NCBI RefSeq assembly: GCF_002368115.1
Contig: NZ_AP018316.1
Span: 2,778,476 to 2,842,475, forward strand
Source of the DNA: Dolichospermum compactum NIES-806
GTDB lineage: Bacteria > Cyanobacteriota > Cyanobacteriia > Cyanobacteriales > Nostocaceae
Direction of reading: 5' to 3'
Length of the DNA stretch: 64,000 bases
Shown one piece after another: positions 9,155 to 19,500 of the stretch (positions are counted from its first letter, which is position 1; each line of letters opens with the position of its first letter). A program made the translations under genes and the position numbers. The notes under the pieces were generated by a model. The model made no database searches and was not told where the DNA came from. It saw only the letters and a list, made by a program, of their open reading frames with translations.

Positions 9155-9877
9155 ATGTTAGACCAAATATTTGATTACTTAAATTTTCATTTCAGTGTTG
9201 AAGCTTCTATAGTCCTCTTAATATTAGTGTTTTTAGAGGCGGTACTATCAGCTGATAATGCGATCGCTCTCGCTGCGATCGCCCAAGGACTAGAAGACAA
9301 GAAACTAGAACGTCAAGCCCTCAATATTGGGTTAGTCTTCGCTTATGTTCTTCGTATTACTCTACTGTTAACAGCTACCTGGGTACAGAAATTTTGGCAA
9401 TTTGAACTATTGGGCGCTGCTTATCTGTTGTGGCTGGTCTTCCAGCACTTTAGTTCCCAAGAAGACGCAGACAATCACCATCACGGACCACGGTTTAAAT
9501 CTCTGTGGCAAGCTATACCCGTGATTGCCTTTACAGATTTAGCCTTTTCCTTGGATAGTGTTACCACAGCGATCGCCGTTTCTCAGGAAATATGGTTAGT
9601 AATCACAGGTACAACCATTGGGATTGTCACCCTCCGATTTATGGCTGGATTATTTATCCGTTGGTTAGATGAATATACAAACTTAGAAGACGCAGGTTAC
9701 ATTACTGTAGCCTTCGTAGGTTTACGTCTCTTATTAAAAGTCATCAACGATGATTTAGTCCCACCAGAATGGCTCGTAGTGACCGCCATCGGTATCATCT
9801 TAGCCTGGGGCTTCTCTAAACGCAATGTTGTAGAATTAGCCCCAGAAGAACGGGAAAAAACGGAAGTGTCGAAGTAA
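9155..9877 (+). CDS. TerC-family integral membrane protein
   Basis: A 240-residue protein with about seven hydrophobic segments and the TerC hallmark LSADNAIALAA (Asp34-Asn35), with a second motif DLAFSLDSVTTAIAVS near residue 128. Bacterial TerC/Alx proteins are linked to metal ion (Mn2+) export and tellurite resistance. The plant homologue helps insert thylakoid membrane proteins. The role here is undetermined. A His-rich loop (NHHHG) near residue 108 fits metal binding. It stands alone, preceded by the DnaA-box-like region. Confidence 0.85.
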   Translation: MLDQIFDYLNFHFSVEASIVLLILVFLEAVLSADNAIALAAIAQGLEDKKLERQALNIGLVFAYVLRITLLLTATWVQKFWQFELLGAAYLLWLVFQHFSSQEDADNHHHGPRFKSLWQAIPVIAFTDLAFSLDSVTTAIAVSQEIWLVITGTTIGIVTLRFMAGLFIRWLDEYTNLEDAGYITVAFVGLRLLLKVINDDLVPPEWLVVTAIGIILAWGFSKRNVVELAPEEREKTEVSK

Positions 9878-9882
9878 TTGGG

Positions 9883-9955
9883 ACAGGGAACAGGGAACAG
9901 GTAAGATTTTTATTACCCATTACCCATTACCCATTACCTATTACCCATTACCAAT
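9883..9955. repeat. Heptanucleotide tandem repeats
   Basis: Short arrays of GGGAACA followed by TTACCCA units fill the gap between terC and ndk. They are of the STRR type common in filamentous cyanobacteria. Confidence 0.8.
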
Positions 9956-9961
9956 CCCTAA

Positions 9962-10429
9962 CTACTCACTTAACCAAGGTGCAGAATGAGGTTGCCAAGC
10001 AACTAATTCCTCTTCCTTAAACCACAGCGCAATTTCTGTTTGAGCGGTTTCTTGAGCATCAGAACCATGAATGAGGTTACGACCGACATTAACGCCAAAA
10101 TCGCCGCGAATTGTGCCTGGTTCTGCTGTTAAAGGGTTGGTTGCGCCAATAATTTTTCTAGCTGCTGCTACAACGCCCTCACCTTCCCAAACCATTGCTA
10201 CCACTGGGCTGGAAATGATAAATTCGACTAAACCAGGGAAAAAAGGTCTTTCACGGTGAACATCATAATGTTTTTCCGCCAATTCCTTACTGACTTTCAT
10301 AAACTTTAACCCCACCAGGGTAAAGCCTTTGGTTTCAAATCGGCGGATAATTTCACCCACTAGTCCGCGCTGGACACCATCAGGCTTAATTGCTAAAAAT
10401 GTGCGTTCCAAATCTGTCTCCAAAAACAT
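9962..10429 (-). CDS. ndk: Nucleoside diphosphate kinase
   Basis: 155 residues. Transfers the gamma-phosphate of ATP to nucleoside diphosphates through a phospho-histidine. The active-site motif NLIHGSDA places the catalytic His at 121. The N-terminal RTFLAIKPDGVQRGLVGEI, the SSPVVAMVWEG segment and GTIRGDF are all present. The family usually starts near ERTFLAIKPD, so the first six residues (MFLETD) are a small extension or a slightly early start. It is monocistronic. Confidence 0.95.
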   Translation of the reverse strand: MFLETDLERTFLAIKPDGVQRGLVGEIIRRFETKGFTLVGLKFMKVSKELAEKHYDVHRERPFFPGLVEFIISSPVVAMVWEGEGVVAAARKIIGATNPLTAEPGTIRGDFGVNVGRNLIHGSDAQETAQTEIALWFKEEELVAWQPHSAPWLSE

Positions 10430-10722
10430 AATCTAATTTTGATGGGTTAATTGTCAGTTGTATTGATGTCTTTTGTCTAGTAGTCTTGCGAATTTTCCCG
10501 AAAAATTTGGAGAGATCAGGGAATTAGGAAAACATAGTCTTCTTTTCTTTCTAGCCAAAACCTAGCAAGGCTTACTTATCCCTCTATAGGTAGTGGAACA
10601 TGGTATTAACCATATTTCTAATTACTAATTCTTAATCAGAAATTATTTCTAGTTGTATATCCGTTACCAGACTATTTTGTTAAATTGTTATTTCGTGGGC
10701 GCAATACAGAGGTCAGGAAAAA

Positions 10723-12738
10723 ATGGGTGTCGAGTCAACCGCTGATGAGATTGTGAAAATGCCATCTAATGGACATAAAGCCGAACTAAAACGCCAAAAA
10801 CAGAAGCAACTTTTAGTACCTAGTACAAGTACAGGAGATTTATCTGTGCCTTGGAAAATTGAGAATAGTGAAGACCTTTACCGTATTGAAGGTTGGGGAC
10901 AGCCTTATTTTTCGATTAATGCGGCTGGTCATGTCACTGTTTCTCCCAAGGGTGAACGAGGCGGATCATTGGACTTATTCGAGTTGGTAAATGCTTTAAA
11001 GCAGCGTAATTTGGGTCTACCGATGTTAATCCGGTTTTCTGATATTTTGGAAGACCGAATTGAGCGATTGAACGCTTGTTTTGCGAAGGCGATCGCTCGC
11101 TATAACTATCCTGGGGTGTATCGGGGCGTATTTCCCGTTAAGTGTAATCAACAACGCCACCTGATCGAAGATTTAGTTCGGTTTGGTAAACCTCATCAAT
11201 TTGGTTTAGAAGCGGGTTCTAAGCCAGAATTAATGATTGCTCTGGCTTTGTTGGATACACCAGGAGCATTGTTAATTTGCAACGGCTACAAAGACCAGGA
11301 ATACATCGAAACAGCGATGTTAGCCCAAAGACTAGGACAAACACCAGTTATCGTCCTAGAGCAAATTGAAGAGGTAGATTTAGCCATTGCGGCTAGTCGT
11401 CAATTAGGCATTAAGCCCATCTTGGGAGTAAGAGCGAAATTAAGTACCCAAGGGATGGGGCGTTGGGGAACTTCCACAGGCGATCGCGCTAAATTTGGGT
11501 TAACAATTCCTGAAATTATGGAAGCTGTGGAAAAATTGGGTGCAGCCAACTTACTCGGTTCTTTGCAATTATTACACTTTCATATCGGTTCTCAAATATC
11601 CGCGATCAATGTCATTAAAGATGCCATCCAAGAAGCCAGCCGCATTTATGTAGAGTTGGCAATGCTAGGGGCAGATATGAAGTATTTAGACGTTGGTGGT
11701 GGCTTGGGTGTAGATTACGACGGCTCTCAAACCAACTTCTACACCTCGAAAAACTACAATATGCAAAACTATGCTAATGACATCGTGGCAGAGTTAAAAG
11801 ACACCTGTGATGAAAAGCATATTCCCGTACCAACGCTAGTTAGTGAAAGTGGTCGGGCGATTTCTTCCCACCAGTCGGTTTTAATCTTTGATGTTCTCAG
11901 CACCAGCGATGTCCCCCTTGATCCCCCTTCTCCTCACCAAGAGGGAGAATCCCCAATCATTAAATATCTCTGGGAAACTTACCAATCCATCAACAAAGAA
12001 AACTACCAAGAGTTCTATCACGATGCTGCTCAATTCAAGGAGGAAGCTATCAGTCGTTTCAACTTAGGTATTTTGCGTCTCAACGAACGCGCTAAAGCCG
12101 AGCGTCTTTACTGGGCTTGTTGTCAAAAAGTTTTAACTCTCATCCGTCAGGAAGAATACGTACCTGATGAGTTGGAAGACCTAGAAAAAATCATGGCTTC
12201 CATTTACTACATCAATCTCTCTGTGTTTCAATCAGCACCAGATTGTTGGGCAATTGATCAACTATTTCCCATTATGCCCATACATCGCCTTGATGAAGAA
12301 CCAACTCGCAGAGGAATCTTAGCGGATTTAACCTGTGATAGTGATGGGAAAATAGACCGCTTTATAGATTTACGGGATGTCAAATCGGTTTTAGAACTGC
12401 ACAAATTTGAGCCAGGAAAACCCTATTATCTAGGAATGTTCCTAAATGGAGCGTACCAGGAAATTATGGGGAATTTACATAACCTCTTCGGTGATACTAA
12501 CGCTGTTCACATTAATTTAACCCCCAAGGGTTATCAAATTGAACACGTTGTCAAGGGCGATACCATGAGTGAAGTTTTAAGCTATGTCCAGTATGATTCT
12601 GAAGACATGATAGAAAACATTCGCCAACGTTGTGAGCGAGCCTTAGAAGAACAGCATATCACTATAGCAGAGTCCCAACGACTACTACAAACTTACGAGC
12701 AAAGTTTACAACGGTATACTTACTTGAATAGTTATTAG
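10723..12738 (+). CDS. speA: Biosynthetic arginine decarboxylase
   Basis: A 671-residue PLP enzyme converting arginine to agmatine, the first step toward putrescine and, in cyanobacteria, part of arginine catabolism. The PLP lysine is in VFPVKCNQQ (Lys140). The glycine-rich phosphate loop DVGGGLGVDYDGS (about 327-339) and the C-terminal lobe are intact. AGGA lies just before the ATG. Residues about 396-410 (DVPLDPPSPHQEGES) are Pro/Glu-rich and come from DNA resembling an intergenic repeat, so they look like an in-frame insertion in a surface loop. The long upstream leader suggests its own promoter. Confidence 0.94.
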   Translation: MGVESTADEIVKMPSNGHKAELKRQKQKQLLVPSTSTGDLSVPWKIENSEDLYRIEGWGQPYFSINAAGHVTVSPKGERGGSLDLFELVNALKQRNLGLPMLIRFSDILEDRIERLNACFAKAIARYNYPGVYRGVFPVKCNQQRHLIEDLVRFGKPHQFGLEAGSKPELMIALALLDTPGALLICNGYKDQEYIETAMLAQRLGQTPVIVLEQIEEVDLAIAASRQLGIKPILGVRAKLSTQGMGRWGTSTGDRAKFGLTIPEIMEAVEKLGAANLLGSLQLLHFHIGSQISAINVIKDAIQEASRIYVELAMLGADMKYLDVGGGLGVDYDGSQTNFYTSKNYNMQNYANDIVAELKDTCDEKHIPVPTLVSESGRAISSHQSVLIFDVLSTSDVPLDPPSPHQEGESPIIKYLWETYQSINKENYQEFYHDAAQFKEEAISRFNLGILRLNERAKAERLYWACCQKVLTLIRQEEYVPDELEDLEKIMASIYYINLSVFQSAPDCWAIDQLFPIMPIHRLDEEPTRRGILADLTCDSDGKIDRFIDLRDVKSVLELHKFEPGKPYYLGMFLNGAYQEIMGNLHNLFGDTNAVHINLTPKGYQIEHVVKGDTMSEVLSYVQYDSEDMIENIRQRCERALEEQHITIAESQRLLQTYEQSLQRYTYLNSY

Positions 12739-12816
12739 TCAGTGGTCATTGGTCAGTGGTCATTGGTCAGTGGTCAGTGGTCAGTGGTCAGTGGTCAGTG
12801 GTCAGTGGTCAGTGGT
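12738..12816. repeat. Heptamer tandem array (GGTCAGT)
   Basis: About eleven 7-bp units of GGTCAGT, with some GGTCATT variants, begin at the speA stop codon and fill the space to the convergent gene. It is an STRR-type array with no spacer structure. Confidence 0.9.
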
Positions 12817-12836
12817 AAATTACAATAGACAACTGA

Positions 12837-14006
12837 CTAAATTGAGTTTGTTCCCAATAATTCGGCGATCGCTTGATGTTCTAAAGGCGTTTGTAAAGGT
12901 GGAGTTTGACGAGCATCAGTGATCAACCAATCCAAAGCCGCAGCTTGGACATCAATTGATGCTCCCGTCTTATCCACACAATAACGTCCGAACACCAGCT
13001 TATCTACCAAACGCACACCTGGAGCTAACCGCGACCATTCAAAAATCACACTGTTATCTACAGTCGCACCACTGCAAATCCAACAATTTGGACCAATCAT
13101 CGCTGGACCAATGATTTTTGCCCCATCCTCAATTTTAGTCATTCCCCCAATATAAACAGGTCCAGTGATATCAACTTTATCCCAATTTACAGATACATTT
13201 AAACCAGTAAAAATACCTGGAAAAACTTCATGTCCAGGGATTTGCACATTTTTAATTTCCCCTGATAAAACGCCACGAATTGCTCGCCAATAATCGGGAA
13301 CTTTACCAATATCTACCCATTCAAAATCCATCGGAATGGCGTAAAAAGGGGCATTATCTGCCACAAGTTGGGGAAATAATTGCCCACCAATGTCATACTC
13401 CATGCCAGAGGGTATATACTTGAACACTTCTGGCTCAAAAATATAAATACCTGTATTGATATTAGTGCTAAGAGCTTCTTCAACAGTTGGTTTTTCTTGG
13501 AAAGCTTGAATGCGGTTATCGTCGTCCGTAACTACCACACCATAGCTAGAAACTTCTTCCTTGGGAACTGATTTAGTAATAATAGTTGCGATCGCCCCTT
13601 TGGATTTATGCCACTTTACCGCCGCAGTTAAATCTAAATCAATTAAAGCATCACCACACAACACTACAAATGTATCGTCAAAAAATGGGGAAAAATCTTG
13701 AATCCGACGCATACCCCCAGCCGAACCAATAGCTTCACCGACGAGTTTACCGTCATCATCAATTTTACCTTCAAAAGAATAGGCAATCTGCACACCAAAC
13801 CGCTGACCATCTCGGAAATAACTTTCTATTTCCTCCGCCAAATGGCTGACATTGACCATAATCTCGTCAAACCCATGTTGACGTAATAACTCCAGCAAAA
13901 ATTCCATAACCGGCTTTTGCAGTATAGGAATCATCGGTTTGGGAATTGTATACGTAATGGGACGGATACGAGTACCCTTTCCCGCAGCAAGAATCATCGC
14001 TTTCAT
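12837..14006 (-). CDS. Sugar-1-phosphate nucleotidyltransferase with left-handed beta-helix tail
   Basis: 389 residues. The N-terminal nucleotidyltransferase domain opens with LAAGKGTRIRPIT and KPMIPI, and has the metal-binding GDALIDLD segment. The C-terminal part (about 255-345) has hexapeptide-type repeats typical of a left-handed beta helix. The layout matches mannose-1-phosphate guanylyltransferase/glucose-1-phosphate transferase proteins that feed polysaccharide or glycolipid synthesis. The sugar and nucleotide cannot be fixed by eye. Monocistronic, convergent with speA. Confidence 0.85.
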   Translation of the reverse strand: MKAMILAAGKGTRIRPITYTIPKPMIPILQKPVMEFLLELLRQHGFDEIMVNVSHLAEEIESYFRDGQRFGVQIAYSFEGKIDDDGKLVGEAIGSAGGMRRIQDFSPFFDDTFVVLCGDALIDLDLTAAVKWHKSKGAIATIITKSVPKEEVSSYGVVVTDDDNRIQAFQEKPTVEEALSTNINTGIYIFEPEVFKYIPSGMEYDIGGQLFPQLVADNAPFYAIPMDFEWVDIGKVPDYWRAIRGVLSGEIKNVQIPGHEVFPGIFTGLNVSVNWDKVDITGPVYIGGMTKIEDGAKIIGPAMIGPNCWICSGATVDNSVIFEWSRLAPGVRLVDKLVFGRYCVDKTGASIDVQAAALDWLITDARQTPPLQTPLEHQAIAELLGTNSI

Positions 14007-14115
14007 AAAATTTTATTCCTTAGTCAGTTGTCAGTTGTCGGTTGTTAGTGGTAATAGATAGAAATTTATTCTCCCTCTACTTCCCACTTCCCCTACTTCC
14101 ATTACTACTTTGCCT

Positions 14116-14907
14116 TTAAGTAAGTAAGCGGATTTGAATTTCCTGGTAAAATTCTTTTTGAAATAGTTCTACCTTAGATTGAGCCGATAGCAGTAGTAAC
14201 GCCCAAAAAACGCTAACTATGTCACCGTGTTCTGATTCATGATGAGAAGCTTTTTTCTCTGGTTGTTTTGTCTTTATCCACAAATCTATCAGTTGTTCTA
14301 AATTCCAGCATTGTTCCTCTAAATTTTGCCCTTTAGCAGCAGAATTTAATACCTGCTCTAGTTCTAGCGCGACTTCCGTTAAATTTTCCTGGTGTGCTAA
14401 ATCTAGGGCTTCCCTCATAGTTTGCACACTAGGTTGACGTTTCAGTCGCTTAGGTTTGTTTACTGTTTCTACCAGCTTAAGTTGGCTGGCCATAATTTGT
14501 AACTGGTCTATTAACTCTTGTAAAGTTACCCGACGTTTTGGGGGTGGCATAGCTGCCGGACGACGGCGTAAGTGTTGCTCCAATTGCAAGCGATGGGCTG
14601 GATATAATAATCCATCCTCAATTTCTAATAGTGTATCATCTACAACTTTTTCTGGAGTATTATATACTGTTGATAACTGCATTAATGTATTAGCTTTAAA
14701 TAATACTAGCATTGATGCTGATAAAAAAGCCTGTCCAGATTGAGACAAGTCATTTTCATAGCCTCTCATAGTTCTTGCTTCTGGAGCCATTAATTCTAAG
14801 TAATGGTCAATTACCTCGATAACTCGCACGTCCCAAGGGTCAATCTCCCCCTTTTCGGCTTGCTCAATAAGGTGTGTAATTGTTTCTAATAATTCGACTG
14901 CATCCAT
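14116..14907 (-). CDS. scpA: Segregation and condensation protein A
   Basis: A 263-residue kleisin-type subunit that bridges SMC heads in the chromosome condensation complex, with ScpB. The N-terminal GEIDPWDVRVIEVIDHYLEL (about 20-39) and the following helices are the SMC-neck-binding region. The middle is polar, and the C-terminal winged helix contains the VSVFWALLLLSAQSKVELFQ stretch. Length is normal. scpB and smc are not in this window. Confidence 0.88.
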   Translation of the reverse strand: MDAVELLETITHLIEQAEKGEIDPWDVRVIEVIDHYLELMAPEARTMRGYENDLSQSGQAFLSASMLVLFKANTLMQLSTVYNTPEKVVDDTLLEIEDGLLYPAHRLQLEQHLRRRPAAMPPPKRRVTLQELIDQLQIMASQLKLVETVNKPKRLKRQPSVQTMREALDLAHQENLTEVALELEQVLNSAAKGQNLEEQCWNLEQLIDLWIKTKQPEKKASHHESEHGDIVSVFWALLLLSAQSKVELFQKEFYQEIQIRLLT

Positions 14908-14930
14908 TTAATTCAAAATTTAGTATATGA

Positions 14931-15014
14931 GGAGTCAGGAGTCAGGAGTTCAGGAGTTCAGGAGGAAGAAGGAAGAAGAAAGAAGAAAGAAGAAAGAAGA
15001 AAGAAGAAAGAAGA
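14931..15014. repeat. Tandem repeats (GGAGTCA and GAAGAAA)
   Basis: Two adjacent heptamer-type arrays lie upstream of scpA, between it and the permease gene. They are purine-rich on the + strand. Confidence 0.85.
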
Positions 15015-15060
15015 ATTTTCTCAATGACTAATAACCAATGATCAACGACCAATGACCAAT

Positions 15061-16155
15061 TTATTCATCTTCTTCAAATTCTGAGCCGTAATTAGCCCGA
15101 AAACTAGAGACAAAATCACTGTGATCACTGCCTTTAATGGCATCGAAAGTGCCTTTGATAGTTCCTGCAATTGGTACAGCAACGAGTGTTCCCAATAGTC
15201 CAGCAATTTCAAATCCCATTAAAATGGCGATAAAAATCCATAAAGGGTTAAGTCCAATAAAATTGCCCATTAATTTTGGTGCTAACAAATTGTCTTTAAT
15301 TTGTTGCATGATAATTGCCATTGTAGCGACTGGAAAGGCTAACCACCAATTTTGGATTAATACCAATAATGTGACTAAACCAATGCCTAAAGTTGCACCA
15401 ACAACGGGAATAAGCCCAGAAATACCGATAATAATAGCAAACAACAGGGCAAATGGAACTTTCAGAAATAAGAAAATGGGTGTAAGGGCTATGACCATAA
15501 ATAGTCCTAGCAATAATTGGCTCAAAAAAAAGTTTTGGAAGTTTAACTGTAATGAGCGGCTAAAAGGAATACCAATATTAGACGGTAGGATATTAACTAA
15601 ACCAGACCAAACGCGATCGCCATATACGAGCATATAAAAAGCTAAAACGATTACCAATACTACATTCAGTATTCCTGATAATAGTGTTCCCGCAAATCCT
15701 ACCGCCCCTGAAGCTATTTGTTGTACTAAATTTTGAATATTAGCATTTATTTGATTTGTTACCAGTTTTAAATCTATAGATAACCGCCGCTGCTTGGCTA
15801 AACTTTCTAAATGATCTAAATTAGCTTGACTAGTCGCCAACCAATCAGGAATCTTATTTAACAATTGAATGGTTTGGTCAATTAGCATTGGTACGAGGGT
15901 AACACCCAAAACAATAAACAAAGTTAAGGTCAGCAGTAAAACAATAATTACTGCTTGAGTGCGGGTAATCCTGACTTTCTCAAGTAACTTAACTGGGTAA
16001 TTCAATAGAAAAGCCAGAATTGCCGCAATACTGAGAATAGTAATTGGATTCTGGAAAAAATGGAATAATACAGACAGTAGCCAGATATTGAGGGCGATAA
16101 TTGGTCCACTGAGTCCGTAAATTAACAGAGTTTGCAGAGAAGCAAAACGGCGCAT
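15061..16155 (-). CDS. AI-2E family transporter (PerM/YdiK type)
   Basis: A 364-residue integral membrane protein with roughly eight hydrophobic segments in the AI-2E/PerM arrangement: paired N-terminal helices, a soluble amphipathic part at about 85-145, then a C-terminal helical bundle with the conserved GISGLIPVVGATLG (about 245-258) and the LLGTLVAVPIAGT end. Some family members export autoinducer-2 or act as Na+/H+ antiporters. The substrate here is unknown. It has an acidic C-terminal tail. Confidence 0.85.
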   Translation of the reverse strand: MRRFASLQTLLIYGLSGPIIALNIWLLSVLFHFFQNPITILSIAAILAFLLNYPVKLLEKVRITRTQAVIIVLLLTLTLFIVLGVTLVPMLIDQTIQLLNKIPDWLATSQANLDHLESLAKQRRLSIDLKLVTNQINANIQNLVQQIASGAVGFAGTLLSGILNVVLVIVLAFYMLVYGDRVWSGLVNILPSNIGIPFSRSLQLNFQNFFLSQLLLGLFMVIALTPIFLFLKVPFALLFAIIIGISGLIPVVGATLGIGLVTLLVLIQNWWLAFPVATMAIIMQQIKDNLLAPKLMGNFIGLNPLWIFIAILMGFEIAGLLGTLVAVPIAGTIKGTFDAIKGSDHSDFVSSFRANYGSEFEEDE

Positions 16156-16533
16156 CTGATTTAATGTATAAGCAAGGACTTCAGGGGTAAGAGAGGAATG
16201 ATTGAGGATGGTGTTGCCATACTTTTGTCACTTCCTTTATCTATTGTGTAAATAATTCCTGATTTTGATCATATAGCAGGATGTAGGAGGGAAAGCCCAC
16301 TTCTAAGATATAAGGTTGGGGTTGAAAATTGTAGTATAGCAAGGCAAGAGTGAAGAAGTTTCCAGGAATTTTACCTTTATTTACACAGTTTGGTTTTATT
16401 TTATTAACCTAATTATCTATTAATTGTTAAGTTTAATATAGTTCTCTGTATCAATAAAATCAACCTGAAAAATATACACTAAGATAATTAGACACATATA
16501 TCCTGCGTCAATCATTATTAGGGTTTTTGTAAT
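16156..16533. other. Gene-free stretch
   Basis: 378 bp of AT-rich sequence between divergent genes. I see no RNA gene, strong hairpin or repeat. It should contain both promoters. Confidence 0.5.
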
Positions 16534-19500
16534 ATGTCTAGTAATCCTGAAATTCAATTTTTATCCCATCTTCAAGACTATGCAAAAGATTTAACTACTA
16601 AATTTTCACTTTCTGCTGTTTCTTTTGGTGCGGAAGACGAACTAAAATCACCTATTGAAAATTTATTAAAATCAGCAGCCAATATTTTAAATTTATCTAT
16701 TGTAGTAGTTACTGAAGTCCGAGAAAAGGTACTTTCAGGAAGACCAGATATGGGAATAACAATTAATGGTCTTTTAATGGGACATATTGAACTAAAAGCC
16801 CCAGGAAAGGGCGCAGATCCTAATAAATTGAAAGGAGATGATAAGCAACAATGGGAAAAGTTTAAAAGTCTCCCCAATGTTATTTACACAGATGGTAATA
16901 GTTGGGGACTTTATCGCACAGGTGAAAAAGTAGGAAAGACAATTAAATTTTCAGGATATATTACTGCTAAGGGTGCATCAGCTATCACTGCTCAAAATGC
17001 TAATGATTTACTAATATTATTACGTGATTTTTTAAATTGGCAACCTATTGTTCCTTCTACACCTAAAGCTTTAGCAGAAATGCTTGCTCCTATTTGTCGC
17101 TTATTAAGAAAAGATTTTTTAACTGCTCTTGAAGATCCTGAATCTAATTTAAGTCAAGTTGCTAAAGATTGGCGACATTATTTGTTTCCCGATGCAGATA
17201 ATCAAAAATTTGCAGATGCTTATGCTCAAACCTTAACTTATGCACTGTTATTAGCAAGATTTTCTGGTGCAGATGATTTATCTTTACCACAAGCTGTTAA
17301 AACTATTAGAACAGGTCATAATTTACTAGCTGATGCTTTAAAAATATTAGGTGATGAAGCAGCACGGGAACAAATAGAAGTTTCTGTAAATTTATTAGAA
17401 AGAATAATTGCAGCTATTGATATTACAGCACTAAATAAAGATGGTTCTGAAGATCCTTGGTTATATTTTTATGAGGATTTTTTGGCTAAATATGATCCAA
17501 AAATGCGAAAAGAAAGAGGTGTTTATTATACACCAATTCCTGTAATTAAAACACAAGTTAGATTAGTAGCTGAATTATTAGCAGAACATTTTGATGCTGA
17601 ATTTTCTTTTGTAGATGATAAAGTTATTACTTTAGATCCTGCTTGTGGTACAGGAACTTATATTTTAACAGCTATTAAACATGGAGTGGATCAAATTAGT
17701 AATTTAAGAGGAAAAGGAATGAAAGTTTCTGCTGCTACAAATGCGGCGGCAAATATTCACGCTTTTGAGATTTTGGTTGGTCCTTATGCTGTTGCCCATT
17801 TACGTCTAACTCAACAGATTTTAAGTGAAGGTGGTACTTTACCAGAAAATGGAGTTCATGTTTATTTAAGTGATACTTTAGAATCTCCCTATGCTAAATT
17901 AAGTGGTAATTTACCTTTAATTTATAAATCTTTAGGGCAAGAATATAAACGCGCTCAAAAAATTAAACAAAATACACCAGTGATGGTTTGTTTAGGAAAT
18001 CCACCTTATAACCGTCAAACAATTGATGAAGATGATTTAATGAATCAGAAAAGAAAAGGTGGATGGGTAAGATTTGGAGACGATGAACAAAAGATTGATG
18101 AAAATGAGCAATTGATCAAAAAACGTCCTATTTTAGAGGATTTTCTTGAACCATTAACAGCAATGGGTTATGGTGTTCATGCAAAAAATTTATATAATGA
18201 CTATGTTTATTTTTGGCGATGGGCATTGTGGAAAGTATTTGAAGCTAATACAGAAAATCGCGCCGGAATTATCAGTTTTATTACTGCTTCTTCCTATTTG
18301 CGTGGACCCGGATTTGCGGGAATGCGAAAAGTCATGCGTCAAACATTTGATGAACTTTGGATTATTGATTTAGAAGGTGATAATTTAGGGGCAAGAAAAA
18401 CCGAAAATGTATTTGCAATTCAAACTCCTGTGGCTATTGCTATTGGTGTTTGTTACAATAAACCTCAACCTGAAGTTCCTGCTAAAGTTCATTTTACCAG
18501 AATTGATGGTACAACTGAAGAAAAATTAGCAAGTTTAGAGAATATTCATTCTTTTCAAGATTTACAATGGCGAGAATGTGCAAATAATTGGACTGATTTA
18601 TTTTTACCTGTTAGTGATACAGATTATGGAAATTGGGCAAAGTTAACTGATTTATTTCCTTGGCAAAGTGGTGGAGTGCAATTTAAACGAACATGGACAA
18701 TTGGTGAAAATAAGGAAGTTTTAAATGAGCGTTGGCAAACTTTGATTAATGCTAGTAAATCCCCAGGAATACAGAAAAAACTGTTTAAAGAAACCCGTGA
18801 CCGCAAAATTACTAAACAATATAAATCATTAGAAGATGGAACATTATTACCCCCTATTACGAACTTATTACCTAAAAGTCCTTCTCTAGAACCAATTCGT
18901 TATGCTTATCGTAGTTTTGATCGTCAGTGGGCTTTATTAGATAATAGACTCTGTGATTATGCTAAACCTGGCTTACTGCGTTATCACAGTGATAAGCAAG
19001 TTTATATGACAAGTTTATTAACTAATGTTTTAGGTAATGGTCTATCAGCAGTTGCTACTTCATTAATTCCTGATTTAGATCATTTTCGTGGTTCTTTTGG
19101 TGCTAAACATATTATTCCTCTGTGGAGAAATTCTGAAGCTACTGAACCTAATATTACTAATGGAGTTTTAGAAATTCTTAGTAATAAATTCAATTACAAT
19201 ATTTCCCCAGAGGACTTTTTCGCTTACTGTTATGGAATACTTGCAACTCCCAAATATGTAAAAGAATTTTGGAATGAACTAGAAACACCTGGTCCAAGGA
19301 TTTCCATTACCAAAAATAGGGATTTATTTATTAAAGTAGTAGAAATAGGACGCACTTTAGTTTGGTTACATACCTATTGTGAAAGGTTTGTTCCCAGTGG
19401 TAAAAAACCAGGTAAAATTCCTGTTGGTAGAGTTCGTTGTCAAAAAGGAATACCCAATACAGTAAATGATTATCCCACAGAATTTTCTTATGATGTCGGT

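Noticed and set aside
9260..9290. Two adjacent GCGATCGC octamers in terC as a regulatory site
   Set aside because: This is HIP1, overrepresented across cyanobacterial genomes including coding DNA; no specific role is implied.
10652..10670. GTA...TAC-like NtcA site upstream of speA
   Set aside because: The spacing is 7, not the 8 bases NtcA needs, and no properly placed -10 was convincing.
12738..12816. Tandem repeats as a CRISPR array
   Set aside because: The units are 7 bp, directly adjacent and without unique spacers, and no cas genes are present.
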